From NCBI GenBank assembly GCA_964230605.1, contig CAXRIN010000083.1:24078-88077 (forward strand): a stretch of 64,000 bases of DNA, given 5' to 3'. The notes under the pieces were generated by a model. The model did no database searches and had not been told where the DNA came from. It saw only the letters and a program-made list of their open reading frames with translations. Made by a program: the position numbers and the translations under genes. The first letter of the stretch is position 1. Each line of letters starts with the position of its first letter. This stretch comes from GCA-002722245 sp964230605. GTDB taxonomy: Bacteria > Bacteroidota > Bacteroidia > Flavobacteriales_C > GCA-002722245. Positions 39,669 through 49,300 of the stretch are shown piece after piece.

Positions 39669-41995
39669 TGAGAAATTTTCTTGTCATATTATCACTTTTC
39701 GTCGCTACCATTGTGAATGGACAGGCGAGAGTATGGGCAAACTTTGGGGAAGAGGCTTTGAGCGAAGGAGATCATTATGGTGCTTCAAGATTTTTCATCA
39801 AAGCTTGGAAGGAGGATTCTACTTATAAAAATCTAGTTTATAATTTGGGATTGTCTTTTAAAGGATATCACAACAACGAAAAAGCGTTGTACTATTTTAA
39901 AAAGATTGAAAAAAGTCAAGAGCTTCAAATTGCGCATCCAGATTATCATTTTTACTTAGCAGAGATATATAAGAGTTTGGGGAACTATTCCTTAGCTAAA
40001 GATTATTATGAAAAAAGTTTAAGAGTTAATCGCGACACCCGTTCGTTTGAATACCAAAAAGCAAAAAATGAGGTAAAGGTTTACAAAAACGTTATAGGCC
40101 TTTTGAATGACACGATTGATGTTAAGATTGAAAATTTAGGGAATCGCATAAATACTGGGGTAGCTGAGTATTATCCAGTTTGGATAAATGATTCAACAAT
40201 TTTTTATTCAGCCTTAAGAGCTAAAAATGTAGACGCAGAAGGAGTGATTAAAGACAAGCATTATAATGTTAAAATTTATAACGCAGCGAAGAAGGATTCT
40301 ATTTGGGCTTCTCAAGAAGTGCTGTTTTATGCTCCTTTTCAAAATGAATCATATTCCGATGGGAGTTTAGATGATAACGGAGATTTCTATTTTTCAAAAC
40401 AACTTGAAAATCAAAATTATCAATTAGTAAAAGGAACGGTTCAAGTTAAAGAAAAAATAAAAGGAGAAGACAGTTTACAAGTCTTCGAACTTGATACTGT
40501 AATTCCTATTGTATTTTCTGAACTTGATGGGGAATATAATTTTCGTAATCCTTTTGTCTTTAACAAAGCAGGAAAGAAGTTTCTGTTTTTTTCTTCGAAT
40601 ATGCCAGGAGGAAAAGGAGGGATGGATTTGTGGTATTCGGAGCAAAGAGGTGGTGTATGGGGTGCTCCCAAAAACTTAGGAACGAAAATAAATACTCCTG
40701 GGAATGAGGTAGGTCCGAATTATAATACTTCAACCAATAGATTTTATTTCTCTTCAGATTTCCATTATGGATTAGGTGGTTTTGATGTTTTTGAAGCTTT
40801 GGGGAGCTTGAAACGTCCAGCATCAGTTATTAATCTTGGAATTCCATTTAATACTTCTGCCAACGATTTGTATTTTGCTCCGCTAGATTCCTTAAACGGA
40901 TTATTTACCTCAACCAGAGAAGGATCATTAACCGATAAAGATGCTTCTTGTTGTAATGATTTGTATGTGTACAAATATCCAGAACCAGACATTGATTCGG
41001 CTTTACTAGAAATAACCGAAGTTTTATCCAGAGATTCAATTATGAAACGATTGCAAAAATTGGTGAAGGAGTTTCATGTAACATTGTATTTCCATAACGA
41101 CCGTCCAAATCCAAACAACTGGGATACAATTACACCTTATACTTATATGGAAACATATGAGGCTTATTTGGATTCTATGCCAACTTATTTTAGGCGGAAT
41201 ACTCTTGCTAAAAATGGAGAAGACTCAGTTGCTGCTTTGAACAAAATAACAGGCTTCTTTGATGAATATGTTCATAAAGGAGTAGAGGATTTACGAATTT
41301 TTACAGGGGAGTTGATTAAAGAACTTGATGCTGGTCAGCAAATTTTATTGACTGTTAAAGGATATGCTTCCCCTTTGGCTAAGTCTGATTATAACGTCAA
41401 CCTTACTTTAAGAAGGATAAATAGTTTACAAAATTATTTAAGGAGATACCCTGGTGGAGTATTTAATAAATATTTAGACGGAACTGCAGAGAATGGAGGA
41501 CTTTTGAAAATCAAAAAAATACCATTCGGTGAGGTTCGGTCAGATACTACAGTTAGTGATAATTATTACAATACAAAGCAATCGGTGTATAGTAAAGAAG
41601 CGTCTCTGGAAAGGAAAATTGAAATCATCAACTTAGAACTAATTGAAGATTCTCTTCCAAAAGCTGATTTCTCTGTGAATTTAGACTCAGCAGAAACTGT
41701 GTTTAATCTTGGCTTACTAGATACTAATGAATTTGAATGGCGATTTAACTTACAAAACTTAGGTGTTGATCCATTAGAAATAGTAAGTATAGACTTAGGA
41801 TGCCATTGTTTATCATCAGATAGAACTTCATGGAATTTAAAACCTGGAGAAACAGAACCTTTAGATATTAAGTTCGATTTGAGAGATTACACAGGGAAAA
41901 TTGGCAGAAGAATAGTACTTACTTTAAAAGATGGGACAAAAAGAGTTATAACTCTTTTGATGGAGATTCCTAATCATCTTTTACCTAAAAAATAA
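39668..41995 (+). CDS. PorE-like OmpA-type protein with C-terminal DUF1573 domain
   Basis: A 775-residue exported protein with a signal peptide (residues 1-19). Residues about 22-130 carry TPR units (GASRFFIKAWKED...). About 150-400 forms a PD40/WD40-like beta-propeller (FLFFSSNMPGGKGGMDLWYSE, then FYFSSDFHYGLGGFDVFEA). About 535-660 is an OmpA-like peptidoglycan-binding domain (VKGYASPLAKSDYNVNLTLRRINSLQNYL). The last about 105 residues look like a DUF1573 domain (LQNLGVDPLEIVSIDLGCHCLSSD). The first three parts match PorE-type proteins that anchor the type IX machine to peptidoglycan; the DUF1573 tail is an extension. ATG at 39668 overlaps the PorP stop. It probably works with the PorP upstream. 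Confidence 0.85.
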   Translation: MRNFLVILSLFVATIVNGQARVWANFGEEALSEGDHYGASRFFIKAWKEDSTYKNLVYNLGLSFKGYHNNEKALYYFKKIEKSQELQIAHPDYHFYLAEIYKSLGNYSLAKDYYEKSLRVNRDTRSFEYQKAKNEVKVYKNVIGLLNDTIDVKIENLGNRINTGVAEYYPVWINDSTIFYSALRAKNVDAEGVIKDKHYNVKIYNAAKKDSIWASQEVLFYAPFQNESYSDGSLDDNGDFYFSKQLENQNYQLVKGTVQVKEKIKGEDSLQVFELDTVIPIVFSELDGEYNFRNPFVFNKAGKKFLFFSSNMPGGKGGMDLWYSEQRGGVWGAPKNLGTKINTPGNEVGPNYNTSTNRFYFSSDFHYGLGGFDVFEALGSLKRPASVINLGIPFNTSANDLYFAPLDSLNGLFTSTREGSLTDKDASCCNDLYVYKYPEPDIDSALLEITEVLSRDSIMKRLQKLVKEFHVTLYFHNDRPNPNNWDTITPYTYMETYEAYLDSMPTYFRRNTLAKNGEDSVAALNKITGFFDEYVHKGVEDLRIFTGELIKELDAGQQILLTVKGYASPLAKSDYNVNLTLRRINSLQNYLRRYPGGVFNKYLDGTAENGGLLKIKKIPFGEVRSDTTVSDNYYNTKQSVYSKEASLERKIEIINLELIEDSLPKADFSVNLDSAETVFNLGLLDTNEFEWRFNLQNLGVDPLEIVSIDLGCHCLSSDRTSWNLKPGETEPLDIKFDLRDYTGKIGRRIVLTLKDGTKRVITLLMEIPNHLLPKK

Positions 41996-42015
41996 AACCA
42001 GTTTACGACACAAAA

Positions 42016-43197
42016 ATGAGAGCATTTCTAGTTTTAATTATTTTGGCTTCTATAATAAGTTGCGATTCGGCGAAGAGTCTAAATGGAAAAGGGAGTTTTA
42101 ATGGTGTAGATTACTTAGTTTCTGACACTCTTTGTTGGGTAAGGTATTCTGATGAAAGTTTAAGCAGTGCAAGTCACGCACAACGAATGTCAACGAATAC
42201 TTCGCAAGAGTTTAATTTATTCCCAAATGGTTTATTAAATGGAATTAATGGGATTAAATTTCAATAAAAGGAAAATCAATCCAAATTTTGGAAGAAAGTT
42301 CAGGTGTCTGAATCGATGTTAATTTATCCATCTAAAAAAGTGGTTTTTAAAGGTTTTACAGGTAAATCAAGTTCTCCGGATTTAGTGTTTCATGCCGTTT
42401 ATATTGAGTTGGATAATATTAAACAGACTTATGGTGTAATCTTTTCGAATGAAGAAGATTCTGTAAATAGACGACATGTTATTTGTTCAATTGAGCATTT
42501 AGAGAATACACTCAAAACTAAAGTATTTCCAAATCAAGTTTTAAGTTCAGGGGATGGAATGGAATACGTTGATCTTAAAAATCAAATGGATTTAGTAAAT
42601 AATAATTTGGTTAAAGCATTTGAAAAACTAGATGAAGGAGTTACACAGACTGTGAATTCATTTAACAAAGCAAATAGTAGTTTTTACAAAACAATTGACA
42701 AAGCTTTTGAGAAACGTGAATTGTCAATTTTAAAAGAAAAAGCGGACTCAACTAAGATTTTAGCGGGTTTTGCTGTAGCTCTTTTAGAAAACTATAAGGT
42801 GGATATGTTTTCTAAAACAGGAGGTTTTGATAAAAATGGTCTTCCTATTGGGAAAGATGATCATGAATTTGGTTTTAAATATCTTAAGCAAAAGAATAGG
42901 GGGGATTCGATTGTTTCTGTAATAAATGATTTCAAAGACTTCTTTATAAGTGATTTAGAGGAATACGATAATGAAAAGTCTCGATCTTTAGTGCAAAAGT
43001 ATGCGAAGTTACTGGATACTGGGATGAGGATAGATCCATTTGATCCAGATGGCCAAGAAGTATCTTTTATCCATGCCTTGTCTGCTGATCTACCATTAGC
43101 AGCTGTTACAGCTAATTTAACACTCTGGCAGTCATATTTAAAAAATGCAGAGGCTGATTACATTAGTTTTCTAGCGTTTCAAATAGAGAAACAATAA
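42016..43197 (+). pseudogene. lipoprotein gene interrupted by one in-frame TAA
   Basis: The frame from ATG 42016 starts with a lipoprotein signal (LVLIILASIISC, Cys about 16) and stops at TAA 42265-42267 after 83 residues. The same frame then continues open, without frameshift, to 43197. Joined, it makes a 393-residue protein, GLLNGINGIKFQ-stop-KENQSKFWKKVQ. The downstream part has long charged helices (about residues 190-260) and no recognised domain. One substitution (CAA, AAA, GAA or TCA to TAA) would explain it. It lies 20 bases after the PorE-like gene in the same operon. Alternatives are a sequencing error or two separate proteins restarted at 42301-42319. Confidence 0.75.
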
Positions 43198-43264
43198 GCT
43201 TTTGTTTTTTTAAAAAAAGATTCGCGAGATTCTCTAGATTCGTGGGCGAATCAATCTCAATCAT
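43198..43264. other. short intergenic stretch with GATTCG/CGAATC inverted motif
   Basis: The gap before fabI contains GATTCGCGAGATTC...GTGGGCGAATC (about 43218-43252), an imperfect palindrome that could be a weak terminator for the upstream operon or a decayed dispersed repeat. Confidence 0.35.
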
Positions 43265-43272
43265 TATATTTG
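43265..43272 (+). promoter_or_regulatory. -7 box (TATATTTG) of fabI
   Basis: TATATTTG lies 22 bases before the fabI ATG at 43295 and matches the consensus fully. Confidence 0.65.
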
Positions 43273-43294
43273 CCCCATCAAAAAAACAATTGAT

Positions 43295-44113
43295 ATGTCA
43301 AACGGAATTTTAAAAGGAAAAAAAGGAATCATTTTCGGAGCTTTAGATGAAAATTCAATTGCTTGGAAAGTAGCTAAACAAGCAGCTGCAGAAGGTGCGC
43401 AATTTGTATTAACAAACGCTCCAATTGCTTTAAGAATGGGAGCTATTAACGAATTAGCAGCAAAAACTAACTCGAAAGTTATTCCTGCTGATGCAACTTC
43501 AAATGAGGACTTAGAAAATCTTTTCACTGAAGCTCAAGAGTTTTTAGGAGGTAAAGTTGATTTCGTTCTTCACTCAATTGGAATGTCTCCAAACGTTCGT
43601 AAGAAAAAACATTATACTGAGTTAAACTACGATTTCTATCAAAAGACTTTAGATATTTCAGCTTTATCTTTTCACAGAGTTTTAGCAACTGCTAAGAAAT
43701 TAGATGCAATAAACGAGTGGGGATCAGTTGTAGCTTTATCATACATCGCTGCTCAAAGAACTTTCCCAGATTATTCGGATATGGCTGAAGCAAAATCGGT
43801 TTTAGAATCTATTGCTAGATCTTTTGGTTACCACTATGGTGTTGCTAAAAACATTAGAGTAAATACAATTTCTCAATCTCCTACAATGACAACTGCAGGA
43901 AAAGGAATTAAAGGATTTAATGGTTTTTACAACTACGCTGATCAAATGTCTCCGCTAGGAAACGCTCCGGCTGAAGATTGTGCGAACTACATTTTATCAT
44001 TGTTCTCTGATTATACAAAGTATGTTACAATGCAGAATTTATTCCATGATGGAGGATTCTCTAGTACAGGGGTTTCTCAAGTTGTAATGGATAAATTTGA
44101 AGACGCAGAATAA
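43295..44113 (+). CDS. fabI: enoyl-[acyl-carrier-protein] reductase (NADH), FabI type
   Basis: A 272-residue short-chain reductase that completes each round of fatty acid elongation. The N-terminal nucleotide site (KGIIFGALDENSIAWKVAK) is the divergent FabI Rossmann motif. The catalytic residues are Y150 and the Y160-x6-K167 pair (DYSDMAEAKSVLES). The N-terminal GMSP/NVRK segment and the C-terminal GGFSSTG are conserved. It is the usual target class of triclosan and diazaborines. It has its own promoter and terminator and is monocistronic. Confidence 0.94.
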   Translation: MSNGILKGKKGIIFGALDENSIAWKVAKQAAAEGAQFVLTNAPIALRMGAINELAAKTNSKVIPADATSNEDLENLFTEAQEFLGGKVDFVLHSIGMSPNVRKKKHYTELNYDFYQKTLDISALSFHRVLATAKKLDAINEWGSVVALSYIAAQRTFPDYSDMAEAKSVLESIARSFGYHYGVAKNIRVNTISQSPTMTTAGKGIKGFNGFYNYADQMSPLGNAPAEDCANYILSLFSDYTKYVTMQNLFHDGGFSSTGVSQVVMDKFEDAE

Positions 44114-44134
44114 GTTTATTCAATTGATATTTTC

Positions 44135-44165
44135 AAAGCCGCTCCAAGAGGAGCGGCTTTTTTGT
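44135..44165 (+). terminator. Rho-independent terminator of fabI
   Basis: An 11-bp GC-rich stem AAAGCCGCTCC/GGAGCGGCTTT (44135-44145 and 44150-44160) with a four-base loop is followed by TTTG, 21 bases after the stop. Confidence 0.92.
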
Positions 44166-44176
44166 TTTAAAGTTTA

Positions 44177-44184
44177 TATCTTTT
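44177..44184 (+). promoter_or_regulatory. -7 box (TATCTTTT) of the hypothetical gene
   Basis: TATCTTTT matches TAnnTTTG except for the last base and ends four bases before the ATG at 44189, the same spacing as at three other genes in this window. Confidence 0.4.
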
Positions 44185-44188
44185 AATC

Positions 44189-44677
44189 ATGAAGCCTGCA
44201 TCAGTAAAAGATTTAAAGACAGAATTAATTTATAAGTCAAAAGAGGAGTTAGTGGACTTGTGCTTAACAATGGGGAAGTACAAAAAGGAAAATAAGGAAT
44301 TGTTGACTTATTTGTTGTTTGAGCAACAAGATGAGGCGGATTATATTAAAGAAATAAAGTTTGAAGTTGATGGGCTTTTTAGTGAGTTAAATTATTCTAG
44401 CTATTATCAATCAACAAAAGGAGTAAGGAAGGTGCTGAGGTTGGTGAAAAAGTATATCAGATATTCAAAGAAAAAGGAGACGGAAGTTGAATTGCTAATT
44501 TATTTCTGTAGTAAAGTGAAATCTATTCTTGAATATTTTGAATACAATTCGACTTTACTTTCAATTTATGAAAAACAACTAGAGATAGTTCAGAAGAAAA
44601 TCAAGTCTTTACATGAAGATTTACAATATGATTTTCGTTTAATGATAGAAGAGGAGTTGGGGATTAATGCGGAGTAA
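44189..44677 (+). CDS. hypothetical helical protein
   Basis: A 162-residue soluble, Lys/Glu-rich, all-helical protein with no signal peptide. It starts MKPASVKDLKTELIYKSKEELVDLCLTM. Residues about 5-25 resemble a SAP/KTEL-type short helix pair, and the rest (about 70-150) predicts three long helices with Tyr-rich stretches (YSSYYQSTKGVRKVLRLVKKYI). No family is recognised. It ends eight bases before the convergent TamB-like gene. It probably is a Bacteroidota conserved hypothetical protein. Confidence 0.7.
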   Translation: MKPASVKDLKTELIYKSKEELVDLCLTMGKYKKENKELLTYLLFEQQDEADYIKEIKFEVDGLFSELNYSSYYQSTKGVRKVLRLVKKYIRYSKKKETEVELLIYFCSKVKSILEYFEYNSTLLSIYEKQLEIVQKKIKSLHEDLQYDFRLMIEEELGINAE

Positions 44678-44685
44678 AGTTTGAT

Positions 44686-47600
44686 TTATTGTTCTTCCTC
44701 TTTTCTTCTGAATAAATCTTTAAATGAATCAAAGCTTTTTTGGTAAGCAGCTCCTAAACCGTATGTTGTAGTTGTTTGGTTGTTTATTGCAGTTGCATCT
44801 GTTGTTGTTTTATGGTAAGCTTTTGCTTTAAGTGCTTCCGTAATTTTAAATTCGGCTTCGATATCTCCAACTTGATTGTTGATGTCGTAATCAGTGCTCA
44901 GACTTAGGTTTTTGTATTTAAAACCAGCAAGAAGTCTTAATTCATCGTTAGATAAATGACCTGTAGATCCAGATTCTTCAACGTTATTATAATCTACTCC
45001 TAAATCCAAATTAGGGTGAATAATTCTGCTAAGTGCATTGTTGATTTGTCCTTCAACAAATTGCATCCCGTTTTGAATCCCTGTTTTTCCTGATACAGCC
45101 GAACCTACTCCTGAAGATAGAGGGAGGAACTGATTGGTTAGAATAAGCGAGAAAGCTTGTCTGTTAATTTCATCTTCGCCAAATATCTTTTCTTGTAGGA
45201 AGTTTTTTTCTTCCGGAGTACCATTCGGTAGTGTAATACCAATTTTTAAATCGGGTTTCCATAAACTACCATTCAATCCAAGATTACTGTATACTGGTAT
45301 TCGATTGTCAAATTTTGCCGAAAGAGAAGAGTAGTCAGGAACACTATTAGAGTCAATTAAATGAATAAGGTTTGCTCGGCTTTTGTAATAAGTATTAATG
45401 GCCATTTGAGCATCAAGTGGATCGCCGTCCCAGCTAATTTTACTTCCTGGTTCAACAATAAATCTCTTTCCTATAATATTTTGCAAAGTGAAATAATAAC
45501 TCCCATCGGTAACGGTAAAGTCTCCAAACATATTGAATTTACCCAGTGTATTGATGTTCATTGAAACAGCGCCCTTTCCTCTGGCATTTATCTCATCACC
45601 AACGGCAGGGTCAAAGATGATTCGGATATTGGCTTCCGGATTAATTTTGAAATTAAAATCTAAGTCAAGTCCCGAAAGGTCAAAGTTTTCTTCAATTAGT
45701 TTCTTTTTGGATGAAGTATCAGAGAGATTAACGAAGGTTACAAATTCACTTATTTCTAGGTCTTCAGTTTGATCAAGCGGCAGTTCTAAACTAGTGTGAA
45801 CTGGGACATATTTTTTTCGTTCTTTACTGAACTTAATGGTTTCGGTTGTTGAAACACTTCCTCCAATGGAATTAGATGTTGCGTTGCCACTAAAATGAAG
45901 AAGTCCATCAACGTAGGCTTGTCCATAATACGTTGAGTTTTCATTAACTGTTGTATTCAGACAATAAAATTGCTCCAGAATTACAGAGTCCATTTTGTAA
46001 TTGATATTATTAAATCCGTCTAAGCCTACAAAGCCATTGATTCGAGCTTTTGATTTAGGGTGTAAATCATGAGATATAATAAAGTCTTTAAATAGGATGT
46101 TGTCCTTATTGAAACTTAGTGTTTGTCCATCTATGTTATACTTTACATTTAAGTAATCTACGCTAAAAAGCAGTTGGTCTATTTTTAATTTTCCATCCAT
46201 ATAAGGATGATCAATTTTTCCATAAATATCAATTTCGCCTGTAGCTTTTCCTCCTCTGAAATCTGAGAAAACTCCATCAAAATACTTTTCCATGAATTCA
46301 AGCTTAGCATTGTTAAAGCTGGCTTTCATATCTATTTTCCCTTCTTCAAAAGGGAAGTAGTTTCCTTGAATAACAATGTTATCGTATTTATTGAATTTGC
46401 TTCGGCTTTCAACTCTTAAAAGTAAATCTATGATTCCTGATGTTTTAATAAAATCACTTTTCAAGCTTACTAATCCAAATTCTTGATTATTGAACTTCAT
46501 GTTGTTGATTTCAAGATTCGATGTGAATACCTGATCACCGAAAGCTCCATTCAACTTAAATTCACCTGTAGTATTTCCTTCAATATCAATATTTAGGTAT
46601 TTCCATAAATAACCTAGTCCATCTAATTGGAAATTATCCATGTTGAAAACAATACTATCCGAGCTGTTTTCAGATGCAATTCCATTTACTTTTAGGTGTT
46701 GATCTTTTGAAATGAAATTAAAGTCTTTAATTGTAATGAGTTCTTTCGATATAGAAGCGTAGGCAGAAGTATCGATTTTCCATACTGTGTCCAGGTAAAC
46801 AATTGCAGATTTGTTTACACCTAGTTTAATCGTGTCTAAGTCATTTAAATCAAGAAATCCAGCGATGTCTCCATGAGTAGAACTATTTTTTTTGTTTTGG
46901 TAACTCACATTATAATCAACATTGTTTGCAAGGATGCTAGATTTGAATTTAAGGTTGTCAATTCCCAAGCTGTTCATTAATTGCAAATATTTAGCTTGAC
47001 CAACTAAATTCAGTTTATTGCCACGGTTATTTGAGGAGACTTTAATTCCTCTGATATTTTTTCCTCCTGCCAAAATTGAATCTGATGCGAATTGAAGAAT
47101 AAAACTTTTTTGTTCGTCATCAAATCTCCCACTTAATCTTGTGTTGTCAGAGAAGTTAAGGTCGTTGGTAAATAGCTCATTTATTAATGCATAATCCTTT
47201 AGTTTAAACATCACGCTAAACTTATTTCCTCCTTTGTAATTGTTTAACTCAACAGCTGAAATTAATGAGGGTATCTCTTTTGAGAATACATTAATCATGG
47301 TAGGGTAGATTTCGGCTAGATTGTAGCTTCCTTCAATTTTGGCAATTAATAGGTCGGAATTGATAAACATCATTTCTCGTTCCTTTTCTTTAACTGCATT
47401 AAGGTTAACGGAATCAACCGTATAAGTTTTTCCTTTTTCAAACCAAGTAAGTTTTTTGAGCGTTAAGTTTCCGTCCAAATCCTCAAATTGATCCCCAGTC
47501 ATTTGAACTTTTAATTTCCCACTTACTTGAGTGCTGGAATCTCTATTTACCCAATTTATTTTTTGAAGATTAGCTTTTTTGAGTTCTGCTTCAAAGTCAT

Positions 47601-49182
47601 ATTTCTGCTGGTTAGGAACACTAAAGTCAATACTTCCATCGAAATCAAAAACCAGGTTTGAATCGTTTACGTTTAGTTCACCATTAAAAATTTGATCTCT
47701 TACTGTTCCATCCATTTTAATATTGGAATAAGAGTAGTTTTTGTAATCTATTCTTGGGATTTCTCCTGAGAAAATTAAACGGTTATTTTCAAATTGAGCT
47801 AGGGCATCAAGTTCTCCGTTCATGGATAACAGACCAATGTCTTTAGAATTAAGAATTTGACCAAGATTAAATTCATTGGTTACAACTTTACCAACAATTC
47901 TTGTTTCGTCCTTCAATGTGTCACTTTTGAAAAATACATCGGATTTGATAATCCCCGCGTTGGTTTTTAAAATTCCGGTTGCTTTAAAGTTTGAAGTCGG
48001 GCCATTGAAATCTCCTGTAAATTCCATCTTTCCAATATTACCTAACCACTCCGGGGTTTTTATTCTTTTGTTAGAATCAAAAGGAGGAAGAGGGATGCTT
48101 TTAATATCTTTTTCAAATGTTACCAGATTGGTAATTTTTGCATTGATTGTAGGATCAGAAGAAGTACCTAAATTTTCAAACAAAATTTCACCTTGGAAGA
48201 AAGTTTCTTGTCCATATCTGAATTTTAAATTTTTTGCATTTAAATTACTAACAGTTCCGTTAATGTCTCCTTGAAATCTAATAGATCTATCTAATCCTTT
48301 AACTGCATCTGTAAAGTATTGTATGTCGTTTGAGCTTACTCTTGTTTCCTCAAAATAAGTATCGAGTTTAACCTCCTCTAGGAAATTGCTAAAAGCGTCA
48401 AAGCTTTCGTAGGATAAGCTAATGTCGCCGTTAATGTCTGTTTCATCTGTTTCAAACTCAAAGTATTTAAACAACATGTTCTTGCTGTCCATCATTAATT
48501 GACCGCTCATTCCCAAAAGTTCAAATCCTGATCTTTCTTCAAATGAAAATAATTCGGTGTTTACTCTTATTAAATCTTCTTGAACAATAAAGTTGTCTGC
48601 ACCAAGATTTAAGTTTGATAATAAGATGTGGTCGTAATCAATTTTATCTTCTATGACAGGGGTGTTTTCATTCCAGAGTTTGAATTTTAGGTTTTCAAAA
48701 ACCAACTCTTCAACATAAAATTTGGGTGATACATTCGGACTAGTAGTGTCCTTAGAAGACAGATGATTAATAAATTGAATAAGGTTACTTTCAGTTTCGT
48801 TAGGGTAGATGTTAATGTTTACGTAAGCTTCATAAAGTTCAAGTAAATCTAAATTGAACTCCATTTTTTCAAAATCATAATCATTGATTTCAATATAAAA
48901 ATCATCGGCGAAAAGCATGGTGTCCTTATGATGATCTAGGATTAAAAGCTTTTTTAAAACAAAAGTGTCAAAAGGTCGGAAGTCAACTTCCTGAATAGTT
49001 ATTGTAGTTTTTGATTTTTTAGATAGATAAGAGCTAACTTTTTGAGTAATAAATGTTTGTACATAACTACTTTTAAAAACTATGTATCCAAATATCAGCA
49101 AGAATAGTAATAGAAAACCACTCCATTTAAGGAGTTTTCGCGAATAACGTTTAGTTCTGATATATCTAGTTTTCCACCTCAC
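44686..49182 (-). CDS. tamB: TamB/AsmA-like translocation and assembly module protein
   Basis: A 1498-residue envelope protein with one N-terminal membrane helix (about residues 20-37) and a very long repetitive beta-strand body, like TamB and other AsmA-like bridge proteins that carry lipids or help assemble outer-membrane proteins between the two membranes. The first part (about 40-200) has the AsmA/TamB N-terminal fold (TITIQEVDFRPFDTFVLKKLLILD). The last about 350 residues form the DUF490/TamB C-terminal domain, including GAVSMNINTLGKFNMFGDFTVTDGSYYFTLQNI and a C-terminal LDLGVDYNNVEESGS-type strand. The start is GTG. It is monocistronic. The symbol is by family likeness; no TamA gene is in the window. 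Confidence 0.88.
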   Translation of the reverse strand: MRWKTRYIRTKRYSRKLLKWSGFLLLFLLIFGYIVFKSSYVQTFITQKVSSYLSKKSKTTITIQEVDFRPFDTFVLKKLLILDHHKDTMLFADDFYIEINDYDFEKMEFNLDLLELYEAYVNINIYPNETESNLIQFINHLSSKDTTSPNVSPKFYVEELVFENLKFKLWNENTPVIEDKIDYDHILLSNLNLGADNFIVQEDLIRVNTELFSFEERSGFELLGMSGQLMMDSKNMLFKYFEFETDETDINGDISLSYESFDAFSNFLEEVKLDTYFEETRVSSNDIQYFTDAVKGLDRSIRFQGDINGTVSNLNAKNLKFRYGQETFFQGEILFENLGTSSDPTINAKITNLVTFEKDIKSIPLPPFDSNKRIKTPEWLGNIGKMEFTGDFNGPTSNFKATGILKTNAGIIKSDVFFKSDTLKDETRIVGKVVTNEFNLGQILNSKDIGLLSMNGELDALAQFENNRLIFSGEIPRIDYKNYSYSNIKMDGTVRDQIFNGELNVNDSNLVFDFDGSIDFSVPNQQKYDFEAELKKANLQKINWVNRDSSTQVSGKLKVQMTGDQFEDLDGNLTLKKLTWFEKGKTYTVDSVNLNAVKEKEREMMFINSDLLIAKIEGSYNLAEIYPTMINVFSKEIPSLISAVELNNYKGGNKFSVMFKLKDYALINELFTNDLNFSDNTRLSGRFDDEQKSFILQFASDSILAGGKNIRGIKVSSNNRGNKLNLVGQAKYLQLMNSLGIDNLKFKSSILANNVDYNVSYQNKKNSSTHGDIAGFLDLNDLDTIKLGVNKSAIVYLDTVWKIDTSAYASISKELITIKDFNFISKDQHLKVNGIASENSSDSIVFNMDNFQLDGLGYLWKYLNIDIEGNTTGEFKLNGAFGDQVFTSNLEINNMKFNNQEFGLVSLKSDFIKTSGIIDLLLRVESRSKFNKYDNIVIQGNYFPFEEGKIDMKASFNNAKLEFMEKYFDGVFSDFRGGKATGEIDIYGKIDHPYMDGKLKIDQLLFSVDYLNVKYNIDGQTLSFNKDNILFKDFIISHDLHPKSKARINGFVGLDGFNNINYKMDSVILEQFYCLNTTVNENSTYYGQAYVDGLLHFSGNATSNSIGGSVSTTETIKFSKERKKYVPVHTSLELPLDQTEDLEISEFVTFVNLSDTSSKKKLIEENFDLSGLDLDFNFKINPEANIRIIFDPAVGDEINARGKGAVSMNINTLGKFNMFGDFTVTDGSYYFTLQNIIGKRFIVEPGSKISWDGDPLDAQMAINTYYKSRANLIHLIDSNSVPDYSSLSAKFDNRIPVYSNLGLNGSLWKPDLKIGITLPNGTPEEKNFLQEKIFGEDEINRQAFSLILTNQFLPLSSGVGSAVSGKTGIQNGMQFVEGQINNALSRIIHPNLDLGVDYNNVEESGSTGHLSNDELRLLAGFKYKNLSLSTDYDINNQVGDIEAEFKITEALKAKAYHKTTTDATAINNQTTTTYGLGAAYQKSFDSFKDLFRRKEEEQ

Positions 49183-49267
49183 TTTTTACTTCTACTAAAA
49201 TAACGGTAATTGTTTCCAAAAGAGTGCCACGCTAGGACTTTTATTAACGTTCAATTGATAATTAGCG

Positions 49268-49275
49268 TAGATTTG
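49268..49275 (+). promoter_or_regulatory. -7 box (TAGATTTG) of bshB1
   Basis: TAGATTTG lies 25 bases before the ATG at 49301. It overlaps the upstream region of the divergent TamB gene. Confidence 0.5.
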
Positions 49276-49300
49276 AATAAGTTTGTTTCAACAAATAATT

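Noticed and set aside
42304..43197. Treating the second half of the broken lipoprotein as its own gene
   Set aside because: It is in the same frame as the first half, has no good start or promoter, and lacks the signal peptide that the first half supplies.
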